This document shows positions 1-15,200 of a DNA stretch of 64,000 nt, piece by piece. Every line of letters starts with the position of its first letter. Position 1 is the first letter of the stretch. The stretch is from NCBI GenBank assembly GCA_032622095.1, contig CP136069.1, positions 9,872,036 to 9,936,035 on the forward strand. Reading direction: 5' to 3'. Below the pieces are notes generated by a model, which searched no databases, was not told where the DNA came from, and saw only the letters and a list, made by a program, of their open reading frames with translations. Made by a program: the position numbers and the translations under genes. This stretch comes from Siphonodentalium dalli. Lineage: Eukaryota; Mollusca; Scaphopoda; Gadilida; Siphonodentaliidae.

Positions 1-216
1 GTTTCAATTTTGGCCCATAATAGTGTCATTATGCCTTATCTTCATGAAAATATATACATTTTACTAGATTTGTCATGTGAGTTTGCAATAAATTCCAAGT
101 AACTGGTTTTACGTCTGTGAAAAAAAATGGGGGGGGGGTATACTTTTTAGGGCGCTTTAAAAACAATTGCTCAAGGCTGACAGATGGCCAGCCGATAAAA
201 TCTTGATGTCGGATAC

Positions 217-287
217 CTGAGTTTATAAAATCCGCAGAGAAAAAAATATTATTCGCCAAAACACGCATCCGTGACCTGGCGGCCGGA
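217..287 (-). CDS. Vtg: Vitellogenin exon 14, probable
   Basis: The 71-nt exon lies between a GTCTTCAG acceptor and a CAG|GTATCC donor. One base completes TAT with exon 13; then come PAARSRMRVLANNIF and FSADFINS, and one base is left. Family members have an A-A-R-x-A-L-x-x-x helix and a short S-x-x-Y/F-S motif directly after the segment in exon 13, so position, phase and content agree. The donor is weaker than elsewhere and the segment is short, so this is less sure. The next exon is off the window. Confidence 0.6.
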
Positions 288-3200
288 CTGAAGACGTCAT
301 AGATAAACTGTTACTATGAAAACTCAACACACGATGTCTGAACTAAACAAACATTGATTCGTTCGTCCCAAGGTATAATGCTTTACTATCACACCAATTC
401 AAAGTCAGCAATAACAGTCACATTTCTGTTGGTATAGATAAGGATTAACTGGCATGTGGACTGTTTTTATGGAGATGTAACCGTGAGGTAAGTGGTCATA
501 ACTTGTGTACATACATGTTATGACCACTTACCTCACGGTTACATCGCCATAAAAACAGTCCACATGACAGTTAATCCTTATATTTATAAACATTTAGCGA
601 AAAAGCCACTTTTGTAAATGTATTTAAATCAAAAAGTGTATCGTGACAAAACCAGCCCAAAATATCCCATAGCACCCGATCATAAACCAGCTGAGAAGTT
701 TATATTCTTTATATTGAAACCTGATGATTTAATAAGTCAATCCTGCGTGAATGCAAATGCGCCCAATACATTACGCGTTCTTCTTCTCCAAAATCAACGA
801 CGTGTCGATGTAATTGTGGTTGCAGTTATGACTCTCTTGCGCGTTCACCGAGAAATAATTGCAACTAGTCACATGGGCGCCGACCAATCGGGATGCTGGA
901 TTTAGTGATAATCACACTCAGTATGTAACTATATATGAATCAATCATCCTTTTTAATTATGTTAACGTCACAGCACTGAGAAGCATATCTGACAATCTAT
1001 TCCAGGTAATCACTGTTCGTTCTCTCCATACCAGTTTCAAAACAACTGCAGATCATCATTGATTGCAGTGGAGTGCCTGCCTGCGACCAGTGTTGTGCTG
1101 ATGCTGACACAATTTCCAGATGTATGGTATACTGTCTACATGCAGCCAGTTCGCAGTATTGTGCATAGCCATGCATTAATCGTGCACATAATAACCTGTA
1201 CACCAAACTACAGACAGCGCCCTCTACGTTATCACTGCGATATAGCACTGCCATATGGATGGTACTTTGCAGACGATAAATCTATTTTTAGGTGGCGGAA
1301 CTATATTTAGTCACCTATTATCTTGTTTTGACCACCAAGTTTTGTTTAAAGTTTGCAATATTGATAATTCTTTCGGTATTGATAAGAACAATATGAACTG
1401 AACCAGACATAGACAATTTTAATCCTAAAACATAACTAAAACACGTAAGAAATCCTTACCAATTAATGTCCTTATGGCAGTGGTATCTCATCGGAGCGAT
1501 GGGAGATAACTCTGCCAGGAGTTTGCCTGCACACTATAATTCAAATTATAAGAATTATCAACAGAAAGCGGGTAGCGGTGAATTTATATATTCATTTATA
1601 TGATGTCTATGACCAGGGTCCGTGCTGGTCCGATATTTACTTTAGCCATATATTTTGCCAAATGAAAATAATTTTTGCCAAATGCTGTTATGAGTTGCCA
1701 AATTATATCAGTTTCTACAACACTGTTTCTTTTATTTTGACCATTTCAACAATCCAAACAATGCAACAGCAGACGGGTTTCTTTACCAGAAACACGTCGA
1801 AACAAAGAGGATTAGCTATGTAAACACCACAACCAGACATACTTGCAATCCCATCACCCGTCGGTACTAAATTATCTGATTAATTGCATATTGATAGAGG
1901 TGATAACTTTTCATAACCTTATACATATGTAAATCACCACTATTACCATTGAAATGAATGGTATTGATTGACAAATATTAATAAACTTTCTTGAGGAATC
2001 AAAAGTGACTTGCCAAATGTTTTGCCAAATGAAAATGTTTTTTGCCAAATGTGAATTATTTTTGCCATTGCCAAATTTGGCAAGTGGCAACGCAAACCCT
2101 GTCTATGACGTTGTCCTGAAGGACGGAGCGATAGAGAACAAGTAAAAACAACGTAAAAAATGACTAAAGAAGTATTTCTCAATATCTGTGTTGCATCGCT
2201 CGAGATTAGTACCGCTTGAAATTCGTACCACAGAATCGGGCTACACGTGATTTAACTTACTAATTGATGTAGCATGGTATTGAGCTGTTTGAATAGTAAC
2301 GCAGATGAGAATAAACGAATGCTCCGACTTGGGCACTTCGTTCACGTCTCAGAGCATTGGCACATAGATGGAAGATTTCGATGGATGGTTCGCTCTGCAT
2401 AATGGTGTGGTATGCGGCGATTCTGGCTTCATATGGCTGAGTAACGTCGAGGAACACTGGCAGAAGGATTGTAGCAACCTGAATGGTAAAATGGTAAACA
2501 AAATGGTAATATAAAAATAGACTGTACGCTGGCTCTATGACGCTCAGACTCACTGCTATGTACAATCCGCAGAGAGCCCCACATATAATGGAGTAGACGA
2601 CACCCAGAGTGATTGCTTCCATTTGTGTGAGGGCCATTGTGGGTTACACTGACTATTTTATGCTGAGGTGCTTGCTATGTTCGCCGTCACAAGAACAGTA
2701 TATCCACCGCCCAAAGGGCGGCGCACATTTGCAAATGCTGTCATGTGAGAAATTTCCCAACCAATCAGAGATCGCGGTTGCAACCCGACAATTTGGGCAA
2801 CCGTCATCGTTTCTGACAGCAATAAACCGCAACTGAAACAAGCTGAAAACTGAACAAAAATAGTTATTGTCGTTTTGTAAAATCTAGAACATAGGGACAA
2901 CAATTGCGTTACTTAATATATTGGACAAAGCTTGTCAGAAAGCCAACCAATATAATACCACCTGATATGTTTGTTGCATGTACAAACTGTTTTATAAGCG
3001 CTACAAGTACTACAATCTGATTCTTCTTGAGGCTTAATTCCTATGACCATTCAAAATCCATACCCATTTTGTCAGCACATATAACCAATAACGGCGAAGT
3101 CAATAACAATAACCTTATTTCTTACACGCTTGTTCCTAGAAGTACAGTGTTATTGTCGTTCCATATTCACAAATCCGTAGGCAACGTACGTTCCATACGC

Positions 3201-6200
3201 ATCTCGTTGACGTAAAATGACGTAAATGACGTTCGCCTCAACCACGAAACTGGAACTATTTAAATAAAAGAATCATCACACATGACAAACACGCCCTGTA
3301 TGAGCCTAAATAAACCTTCTAATCCTGTATTTTTAATGCACGGATTCTAGGACGCGAAGCGTGTAATAAACACAGAACGACACGATGTGTAAATGGGTTT
3401 GTCGATACGGCACTCGTGCTGTCGCGGAAGGATAGAACTCGAGGCGCAAGCGCCTCTCGTTCTATCCTGAAGCGACAACACTCGTGCCGTATTGACAAAT
3501 CCATTTACACATCGTGTCGTTCTGTGTATATATGTATCAGATAAATATCATTATATACAAATCGATACACTATTGCTATATACAACTATATTGTATCCAC
3601 ATGTGCACCCTTGCAACAATTCATATATGCATCGATATCTTCAATAATTATGTTTCTGTCATATCTTCTTCATGATCATAATACTAATAAGCTGAATTGA
3701 ATTGAATCAATTAAAGTGATGTGAAGCACTCCGCTCAGGTGTTCCTACTCATACTCATGCCAGAATGGGTTATTAAGGTACTGGCAAACTATTGACTCCA
3801 CTCGACACAAATAGTTTTAAATTTTCCTATGTAAAACAATAACATGCATAAGGGTAGTGATCATTGTAAATATATGTGTTAATTGCTTTTTTTCCTCTGT
3901 TCTCACCCAACTGTTCATTTATCTTCTAATCATGCTCTGTATCTCTTCCTCTCACTTAATCTTAACTTCCACTTCTCACTGAACACTATATGTAATCTAT
4001 TCTCCTCTGAGGAGATGGCTCTATATAAGCATCTGATGCTTGTTGTCAAATCCTCTTCCTCCCTTCTAGTCTTCTATTCATACATGTGTCATGTTTTATA
4101 ATTATATAATTTTGGGAAGAAATAAAATATTGTTTAAACTAATGGGTTATTTTCATATATCTGATATCCAAATAGTCAGAAAACAGCTTCATTGTTATAA
4201 ACAAATTATACAATGTGACTGTTATTGGCCCAATAATTGTTGTAATGTTATGCCAAATAAAGCGTCCCAAATAAAGTAGTAAATACTTAGTTCGCTGAAA
4301 TGTTAGAGTCGATGTGGTTGGAACTTTCGGTAATCTTAGTTCATTGCTACATTCTCCCAATGTGGATAGTGTTTGGATACTACGTTATTAGTTTTATTGA
4401 ATGATATAAGTACATAATATGTCTTTAACGTTTTTACAGTCATTTGTAAAGAAGGATTTTCAGGATTTATAGTTGGCAGTTATAAAAGAACATCCATAAC
4501 AATGCGATACATTTTATAATATTGTCCTATGTATAAAGACTTGTGAAGAAAATATGACATATTTCAACTGGGAGAAAATATATAACAAACCCAAGATGCT
4601 GCTGAATCCAAAAACCTCTGCAACAAAGCAAATACGTAATTTCATCAAAGACGGCCTAGATATATGTAACTCAAACATACCCTCGAATTAATCTATACTA
4701 CATTAACGAATAGAGCTATAGCTCATATTACACGTAAATATTAACAAGAGGTTGGTATAGGGTGAGTTAACCAACACATTAAAACTATATATATATATAT
4801 TACTATATTATATAGACAGCGACTAAATGTCTTAAATTATTAATGATTATATGTAAGATGGTATTTATTTATATATTTTATTTTATTCTTGGATTACGCT
4901 AGAATATGGTCATATCCAATAACAAATTTGAATTTGAATCATTGTGGGTGCTCGCGTCTCTTTTCGTGGGAACTGGTCACTGGAATTGTTTATGGAATCA
5001 ATACTGCAAATGTAAAACATATAAATTAAGAATGCCCTTCAATATCTACCTCATTGTTCAGGTATTGAAAATATAGTCGATCTTTATCACAAGTGATCGT
5101 GACGGTATCGAATGAACATCAAAATGTTACAGCTTCCATCAACACCTTCCATCAACATCTTCCAGTATAGGTACCATATGTTAGATTTTATTATCTCAGG
5201 GATAGAAAACGTGAAATGTTATTGTAAAAAATGTTAGGACATTGCAACGGTCATCTAATGGGAAAACTAGTTGGCGATTTTTCGTTATCGAAAGAGCGAC
5301 CCTGGTAAAACGGCCACACTTATCACCGAGACGGAAGTACCGGAGCGACCCGGTTAAGTTGACCACACTTATCACCGAGACGGAAGTACCGAAGCGACCC
5401 GGTTAGGATGACCTCACATATCATGTAGACGGAAGTACCGGAGCGACCATGTTAATAATAAAAAAGACCACACCTATCACCAAGGCGGAAGTATCCATGA
5501 TGATAACATTACTTCCAGACAACGAACAGTCGACGTCAATACTTGGGATCCAACTATGTTTAGCTTCAAGGAACACATAACGCAAGGAACCTTGATAAAT
5601 AATATGATGTTGTTTCTTGCTCACCTGTTGTGGCACCTTGTATGCACATCTTCTGAGAGCGATGATGGCCTCAAGTTGGAGTTGGAGAGATGCGCGCGCA
5701 CTGATAAGTGGGGCAACATGTGGAATCGCTTCTTCAAATCCAGTATTCGCGAGGGTCTTCAGAGCAAGGATCTGGACCTCGGTATCTGGGCTCTGCAGGA
5801 GGGCGGCAACAGACTAAAAATAGAATAAATCGGGATTTTTTCAAGAACATGACGAGCATAGTTTTCGGAAAATCACATCTAATATTCGTGCTTTGGTTAT
5901 CCCTGAACTGATTTTACAGTAATATATTATTCCATGGTCAGTCAGTCTTAAGAAGCAGTCATAGCTTTTTCTATGTGCCAGTCGTATGTGTTTTTACTCT
6001 CTCTGTTTATGCTGGAATACATACATATAGAAAAACTTACCACGTTCTGTCATAAAATTAATACACATTAACAAATGTCACCAGAATGAAAGACACATTA
6101 TTTCCATGGATACATTTCCAACATCGGTACAATAATCAGTTCAGCACATTATGATTTGACCAAAACAAAAATGGTTGAAATTAGAAGATTTACGACATAA

Positions 6201-9200
6201 TATATGCAGGGATATCCAAATTAGGTTACAACAAAATGGCATAAGAATTTCCAATGCAGAAAACGTTCAGCTCAGTCGCTTGTTTGTTCAACTTATTTTC
6301 TAAACATTTCCCTCAACAAATAGGATTCTTCTATCCTCCTATATATCTGTCGTCTGCTTTTACCATCCCGCCAAATGATTAATAGACCATGTACACATTT
6401 TAACTGACTGGGATAATTAATTTAGTATAGACATGGTTAATGAACGACTAGTAGCTCGCATACATTATTAAACATCGTATGGCAGCCATCCCGTGACTCC
6501 CCCCTCTGTGGAATTTTAAAGACTCGAATTGATGATAGAGCATAACATACCGTATATGTTGAAGACTGTTTGCCAACTGAGAACTACCACTTTCGAATTT
6601 TATGGCACTTTTGGCTTTTTTGTGTAAATTGTACATTAGTGTGGGTTAGTGGTAAGTCATTCCCCTAATACTGGGCACACTTTTACATATAACACACTCT
6701 TTGTTTCAACTTGAAGAAGTGTTATCATATATTAGTAATATACAACAGAATTAAACATGGATATATTTATATTATGGTATTTTTCACGAATTTAAATTAA
6801 ATTTTTCTTAAAATTCTTCGAGGGGCATGAAAAACACTGGCTGTATTCTGAGGGTCGACGCGACCATTATGCCAATGCCACTATTTATTCTCCTATTTGG
6901 TTGTAAAGAGTAACGGCTAAGGCAGTTATTTTTATGAGGTATTTCGTGTATATCGTTATTGATGACTAACCATGACGATTTGTCTCTTCATGCGGCTGTA
7001 GATCTCTGTCGTCTGATCAAATTGCTGCTGTTCTAATCTGAGGATGCGACGCAGTTCTTTGCGCTCGTGGTTACGGTTCGCGTTCTCAATCAGTCTCTGG
7101 ATTGTTGCGATCTTCTTCCTAGATTCACTGACGGTAGTTTCGTTCCATGTTGATAGCTTATGTCCCCAAATACCAATGCTAAGCCATGTAGCTCTAACAC
7201 AATTTGGTGGGAGTTGACCAGCGGCTTCTGGATTGTTGACGATGGCCTGTGAAACAATACATGTTAATCTTATATTTGAAATATACATATCGACGGAATT
7301 TATATAGTTATTGGCGTGCGAAACAAAGTACATGTATTCCCATGATTCTATCGCATATTCGGGTACTAATTCCGGCCTCGTTATGCGGCAGCATGATATC
7401 CCCCCACTATACATTGTCCTTTTTTGGGTTAGTGGTGCTGACTATGTTCTTTTTCTCATGGAAGATATATAGTCCACATAATATTTTGATTATAGACACT
7501 CGTAGCTGTGTGTATTTGTTCAATTACTTTTTGACAGTTGTATATAACCAGTTATGATTGACCCCCTCCCATTGCGCCTTAACCATGAATATTACCGTAA
7601 ACGAGCATCATTTTTATCACGCAACAACCCAGTTATTGAAAACTCCCCACCACTGTCATCATCTCATGACTTCATCTACCCCGTCATATAGCCGAAGAGG
7701 AGTAGACTTCATATAAGCCATCGGGCTTGTTGTCAGATCCTCGTTTCCATACATAACTTTTCTATTTTGCATATACTGTGTCATCTTCATTTTATGTTAT
7801 TTGTTCAGATTTGGAAATAAAATATGTTTACACTAGAGTACATGTATAATGAAGTAGTTTAATTTTGAACTCCATAAAACACCCATTGTATTGCATTGGG
7901 GATTACTTCGGGCCAAATATTTTCTCTTTTATCAGTGTTACCAGGCTGTATTTGAACCGTGTACTTTCTTGTTATGTATACTTGGTGTTACCATGACAGC
8001 AGAACGAATATGTACATATCTTAGGGTCGAGCAAACTATCTTACTTGTAACTAATTTTCGCATTATTATTTCTATAACACCTTTTTAAATTCGATCATTT
8101 CAAATTCCAGCACCCTGGTAATAACATGGACATGATGATCCTTCTATGAAGAAATACCGACATCTAATATTTATGTTTGCTTCTTCTGCTTTTAATGTTT
8201 CGTGTCATGGGAGTGCATTTAAAATATTTTTAAATATATGATGCGCATTGATCATACGCCACTAATGTTATCTATAACCCTTTACCCAACAAACCGGCCA
8301 AAACCGGCCAAATAAAGCTTCAACAGCCTAAAATATCTTCGGTCTGTCTCAATAGAACCATACAAATATGGATATCATTGGAACCGGCTCCTTGACCACA
8401 TTGTGATAGTTACAGTTATGCCCTGTGCCAATGCATTCTCTTATATATGCGAGTCGACCATAGGTCGCCTCGCATATATAAGAGAATGCATTGGCCTAAA
8501 AAAAATCTTTTTTTTAACACTTTTTACCATTTTTTCTTACATTCTTTAAGAATGTTATAATTTTTAATGTGTTAAGCCAATGCATTCTCTTATATATGCG
8601 AGGCGACCTATGGTCGGCTCGCATATATAAGAGAATGCATTGGCACAGGGCCGTTCTGTTGGGTAAAGAGTTAAACCGTCGCTTCAGACTTTAAGATAGT
8701 TGTCATCTGGAACGATCATACAGTGATAACAGTGAGTGGTTGCGCTATAATTTATCAATATTTAACGTACAAATGACAGGGTTACATGTATTTTACGAAC
8801 AACTATTAAATAGTCGGAGTGTGTTTCATGTTAAAAAAAACTGGACACAGTCCATGCCTATTTTCTTTGTAAACATCAATTGTAAATAAGCGTTTTTAAC
8901 GATTAGCGAATTTTGAATAGGCGTAGTGCATTTCCACTGTTCATGTTCTAGTTACGTCAGATAAACATTTATATAAGTTTTATCTTTGAAATAAAAAACG
9001 CGTTGGGTCTTACTTGACGTAGGTCACAACTTACTTTGTCCTTACTAAAGAGAACTGAATCTGGTTTGCATGACATGTCCAACTTACCATGACTTTACGA
9101 AGTAGAACTGGATCTGGTTTGCATGACATAGCCAGTTTGGCCATGACCTGTGGAACTAGGTCCATTGGGATCTGACGTTCGGCAACAGCTTCGATGACAA

Positions 9201-12200
9201 TCTCGGCGGCTTCTCTCGTCCCAGCGGCGGCAATCGCCTGCCACAGGTATGGTCTGCAACGAAATAAGAGGAGAGTGGTGAATAGGGAGAGAGAGGCAAA
9301 CTCTACGTACGGTCTGCAACGAAATAAGATGAGAGTGGTGGATAGGGAGAGAGGAAAACTATGTACGGTCTGCAAGAAAATGTGAGGAGAGGGATATGAA
9401 TAGGGAGAAAGGCACTCTACGTACGGTTTGCGATGAGAGGAAAGGGATGAATATGGAGACGGGCAAACTACGTATACAGGTCTTTAACGAAATGAGATGT
9501 CATAGTCTCGTCTGCACAAATATAATATTGCTCATAATATAGCATGAGAAGTTTGGTAATCTTATAGTGTACACATGTGACATACATGTCATATATATTA
9601 TTTATCACAAAAGATAATGAGAAATTTGGTAATCAGAATGAACTCTATGTTTACCTAGCTGTCCTAGCATGCATATGTCATATATAATATTTCTCATAAT
9701 ATAGCATGAGAAGTTTGGTAATCTTATAGTGTACACATGTGACAAACATGTCATATATATTATTTATCACAAAAGATAATGAGAATTTTGGTAATCAGAA
9801 TGAACATATATGTTTACCTAGCTGTCCTAGCATGCATATGTCATATATAATATTTCTCATAATATAGCATGAGAAATTTGGTAATCAAAATGAACCTATA
9901 TGTTTACCTAGTACAAGGAATGCCCAATTGTGAATCCATCTCCTAATTCTTCAGTTAAGATATATAAGGGAGACATCTGTCCATATTTAGTCTTGAAAAC
10001 AAGTATGTATTATAATATATTCCCATGATCAAATTTAATACATTAACAATAATTATCCATAAAACCCTGAATAATTGACATTTGTTTTAATGATCTAGTC
10101 ATGATCTTGTCAGTCTTGAATGGAAGCATATATTTCAAAGTGTGAGGTAACTGCATGTGCTGTATATATATTTAACTTAGTATATAATTTCACACATATT
10201 AATATGAATGAATCAGACAGAGTGAATAATTGGAGTGTAGTGTAGTGTCTATATTGAAAATTATTCAAATGGTATAACCATGAAGTGTCTCACTTTAAAT
10301 TCAAAACTTTAGAAATATTTAGAAATATTTTGGAGTGTAGTGTCTCACTTTAAACTTTAGTCTTGAAGGGAAGCATATGTTTCAATGTGTGATGTATCAG
10401 CATGTGCTGTATACATATTTAACTTACTCATGAATATAGAATTCCACACATTAATATGAAAGATAGCATGATAATTTTGGTAATCAGAATGAACATATAT
10501 GTTTACCTAGCTGTCCTAGCATGCATATGTCATATATAATATTTCTCATAATATAGCATGAGAAATTTGGTAATCAGAATGAACCTATATGTTTACCTAG
10601 TACAAGGAATGCCCAATTGTGAATCCATCTCCCAATTCTTCAGTTAAGACATATAAGGGAGACATCTGTCCATATTTAATCTTGAAAACAAGTATGTATT
10701 ATAATATATTCCCATGATCAAATTTAATACATTAACAATAATTATCCATAAAACCCTGAATATTTGACATTTGTTTAATGATCTAGTCATGATCTTGTCA
10801 GTCTTGAGTGGAAGCATATATTTCAATGTGTGAAATTTAAATTCAAAACTTTAGAAATATTTTAAAATATTTTGGAGTGTAGTGTCTCACTTTAAACTTT
10901 AGTCTTGAAGGGAAGCATATATTTCAATGTGTGAAATTTAAATTCAAAACTTTAGAAATATTTAGAAATATTTTTGAGTGTAGTGTCTCACTTTAAACTT
11001 AGTCTTGAAGGGAAGCATATGTTTCAATGTGTGAGGCATGTGCTGTATATATCCCACATTCACTGTTTATCTTCACATCAACTGCCTAATGATCAACCAG
11101 ACTTTGCATCTCTGCACAAAATGTTACACGAGCCATGAGTCCTGCAGGGCATGAGTCCTGGGAGTAAATCTAAATATATTTCTTGGATACATGCCAAACA
11201 GGACCAAACTTAATGAAAACACATTTTTTTTTATCTTGATAGAAATTTGAACACCGCTTTAAAAAAGTTTACAAATATTTAGCCATAATTAATTATGTCA
11301 TAATGCTTCTTAATGATACATACATTGGAAAATATTCAAATTGTAAAATCATAACTCATTTTGTGTAGTGTCTCACTTTAAATTTATGCACAAATGGCTA
11401 AATTGAAAATTATTCAAATTGTATAACTATAACTTATTTTGTGTGAAATGTCTAACTTTAAATTCAGAACTTTTGAAATATTTTGAAATATTTTGGAGTG
11501 TAGTGCCTCACTTTAAACTTATGCTCACAATGTCTATATTGAAAATTATTCAAATGGTATAACCATGAAGTATCTCACTTTAAATTCACAACTTTAGAAA
11601 TATTTTGAAGTATTTTGGAGTGTAGTGTCTCACTTTAAACTTTAGTCTTGAAGGGAAGCATATATTTCAATGTGTGAGGTATCTGCATGTGCTGTATATA
11701 TATTTAACTTACTCATGAATATAGAATTCCACACATATTAATATGAAAGATTATAGAAAACATGTGTCACACAGAGTGAATAATTGTGAATTCATTTATG
11801 TGAATTCAATTAGTTCTGTTTTATATAGTGTACACATAATGCCCAATTGTGTATTTATCTTCACATCATAGTTCAAATATATAACTGAGATATTTTCTCC
11901 CACATTCACTGTTTATCTTCACATCAATTGCCTAATGATCAATCAGACTTTGCATCTCTGCACATAATGTTATACAAGCCATGAGTCCTGCAGGGCATGA
12001 GTCCTGGGAGTAAATCTAAATATATTTCTTGGATACATGCCAAACAGGACCAAACGTAATGAAAACACATTTTTTTTTCTATCTTGATAGAAACTTGAAC
12101 ACCACTTTAAACAAGTTTACAAATATTTAGCCATAATTAATTATGTCATAAAGCTTCATAACGATACATACATTGAAAAGTATTCAAAATTGTAAAATCA

Positions 12201-15200
12201 TGACTCACTTTAAATTCAAAACTTTTTGAAATATTTTGGACACATTTTCCCTTACTTATATGCATGAATCCAACCTAAGGCCTGTATACATTTATTTTGT
12301 GCCAAGTGTCTCACTTTAAATTAAAAACTTTTGAAATATTTTGGGGTGTAGTGTCTCACTTTAAATTTATGCACACAATGGCTATATTGAAAATTATCAA
12401 ACTTATTTTGATTGTGTCTCAATGTAAATTCAAAACTTTTGAAATGTTTTGCAATATTTTGGAGTGTAGTGTCTTACTTTAAGTTTATGCACAGAATAGC
12501 TATATTGAAAATTATTCAATGGTATGACCATGAAGTGTCTTACTTTAAATTCAAAACTTTTGAAATGTTTTCAAATATTTTGGAGTGTAGTTCTCACTTT
12601 AAACTTATGCTCACAATGTCTATATTGAAAATTATTAAAATTGAATGACCATGAAGTGTCTCACTTTAAATTCAAAACTTTTTGAAATATTTTGGAGTGT
12701 AGTGTCTCAATTTAAATTTATGCTCACAATGGCTATATTGCAAATTATTCTAATGGTATAACCATAACTTATATTGTGTGAAGTGTCTCACTTTAAATTC
12801 AAAATCTTTTGCAATATTTTGGAGTGTAGTATCTCACTTTAAATTTAGCCACACAATGGCTATATTGAAAATTATTCAAATGGTATAAACATTAAGTGTC
12901 TCACTTTAAACCTAAGGCCTGAATATATTCCTAGATGCATCTTATTCAGAATTAGATTTCTTGAGTAAATGTTATTTTGGTAGAAAATTGAACATCACTT
13001 TAAAGTCAATATGTGTAGTGTCTCACTTTAATTTTATGCACACAATGGCTATATTGAAAATTATTCAAATGGTATAACCATAACTTATTTTGTGTGAAGT
13101 GTCAGACTTTAAATTTAAAACTTTTGAAATATTTTTGAAATATTTTGGAGTGTGAAGTGTCAGACTTTAAATTTAAAACTTTTGAAATGTTTTTGAAATA
13201 TTTTGGAGTGTAGTTTCCCACTTTAAACTTATGCACACAAATGGCTATATTGAAAATTATTCAAATGGTATCACCATGAAGTGTCTCACTTTAAATTCAA
13301 AATCTTTGAAATATTTTGGAGTGTGCTGTCTCACTTTAAATTTATTCACACAATGGCTATATTGAAACCCGAGATTCAATTTAACCTTTATTTAACATAT
13401 TGGCCAAAACAATATGTACATTTTTTTAAAGTCCCTAGAATATAACCCCGATAATGGAACTCGTCGAGTCTAATTCCACAAATATTCATCACGGAGAAGT
13501 GGAGTAAAACATTTAACATTAAAATACTCACATGTATGGCCTAACCACCATCCACCAAGTAAACATGCCAAGTCAATGTATGGTTAAAACTGTGTGCAAC
13601 TTTAATCACTAAAACATCTCCATACAAAAATACTTTTCCTTAGAATATCTTCATGAGAAGTTTTATATTTGCATATTTCCGTTTGTCCGAGTTAAATAGC
13701 ACATAAATTCTGAATACGTGGTAATGACTCGACGACCCAAAATATTTGTCACAAATGGACAATCACGAGATATCTCACCCATGCCCAGCACAGGCTAGCA
13801 TGTAAACATGTTGTAAATCGATATTTGTGTTATTGTACTCTAGATCTAGTCCCACTTGGCGATGATTGCTCTGATTACAACAACCTCATTCTAAACAGGT
13901 TTCTTTCTCCGTCTGCCCCTTGTGTCCAACAAGATATTTCTGACCAGTACAAACTGCTCATGCGGCCCCCAACTCATTCCCTGTCCATCGTAGTTATGGA
14001 CATTACATCTTCTGAAACGCATACCCTTGAGAATATATGTGGGATTTATTTTTGCATTTACTAGTAACGACATACCGCATATTTATATCACTACAAAACT
14101 ACGGAAAAAAAATGAAATCAATTTCGCGCCATTCTATTAGGGAGATAACTCTATTAAATTAGCATTTGTTCCACAGTCAAGTTAAATACTTTGTAACAAT
14201 TCCAAAAATTTCCAAAGGAATTAATTTTGTTTGTTTTAGATATACGATGATTGTATCAAACGCATCCTGTATGAGTCATCTGTTATAAGCCATCATCGCC
14301 TATATGACTTGTTAATAATGTCAAATAAAGCTCCTTCGAAGAATGACACCACAGCTTGACAACTTTGGAAAACATAGTGTTCAATCTTTCGGCGTTAAAA
14401 GATGTTGATTACACTATGTCTCTATTGTATGTTTTGTTTTTTTTCCTTATTTGAATTGTCATGTGCCCATTCTGTTTGGGTTTCCGACCGTCTATTGTTT
14501 ACACCTACCCGAGTGATGTCAAATGATATCATGGCTCAATTTTCCAACTTTAGCATCACTGCTATCATGATAATTATTTGTGTGTATATATGTATTTTCT
14601 GTGTTTGTGTTACCAGTATGTGTTGTGCTTGTTCCCCATTAAGTCCACACATCGACCAGCTTTCTCTTTCCGCTCTTGCTTCGAACGATACTACATCCAT
14701 GACTGCTCTATACACTGCAACGGATATAACTTAAGATGTCAGGTATAGATATCATTCAGTATAGAGTAGTCATTGGATACTTCAACCATCGCAGGTGTAA
14801 GGGAAGAATCTTCTCAAATAACAAGAGTCAGTGGCTAAATTTTTCTTCCATTCGGTGCCGAAATCTAGGTGTTTTAATGTTGTTCATATCATTAAGTCTC
14901 ATCAAATTATCAAATGACATTGAAATTCAACCCGGACCTCCTGAAAAGGAAGTTATTTCGATCTTTCATTACAATATTAGAAGTCTGAGGAATAAAATTT
15001 CCAAGCGTACTGAACATGTAGATGATTACGATATTGTATGTTTTACCGAAACCCATCTAAACCATAATGTACCTAATGATAAAATTGCGCTACCAAACTT
15101 CCATGATCCAGTACGACTTGATAGAAATGAATACGGGGGTGGACTAGCAGTCTACTTCAATAACAGCATAATTTTTCAGTGCCTTCCAGAACTTGGTTTT

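Noticed and set aside
2479-2637. Open frame continuing 53 codons upstream of exon 13, hydrophobic like a membrane segment
   Set aside because: A good acceptor (CATTCAG) precedes the conserved block, the phase from exon 12 joins exactly there, and vitellogenins have no membrane segment at this point.
5296-5495. Intron 12 repeat as another exon-edge array
   Set aside because: Its 49-bp unit contains no exon 12 or splice-site sequence and begins 130 bp past the donor.
5556-5911. Plus-strand ORFs of 66-90 codons over exon 12
   Set aside because: They are shadows on the opposite strand of a strongly family-like exon with proper splice sites.
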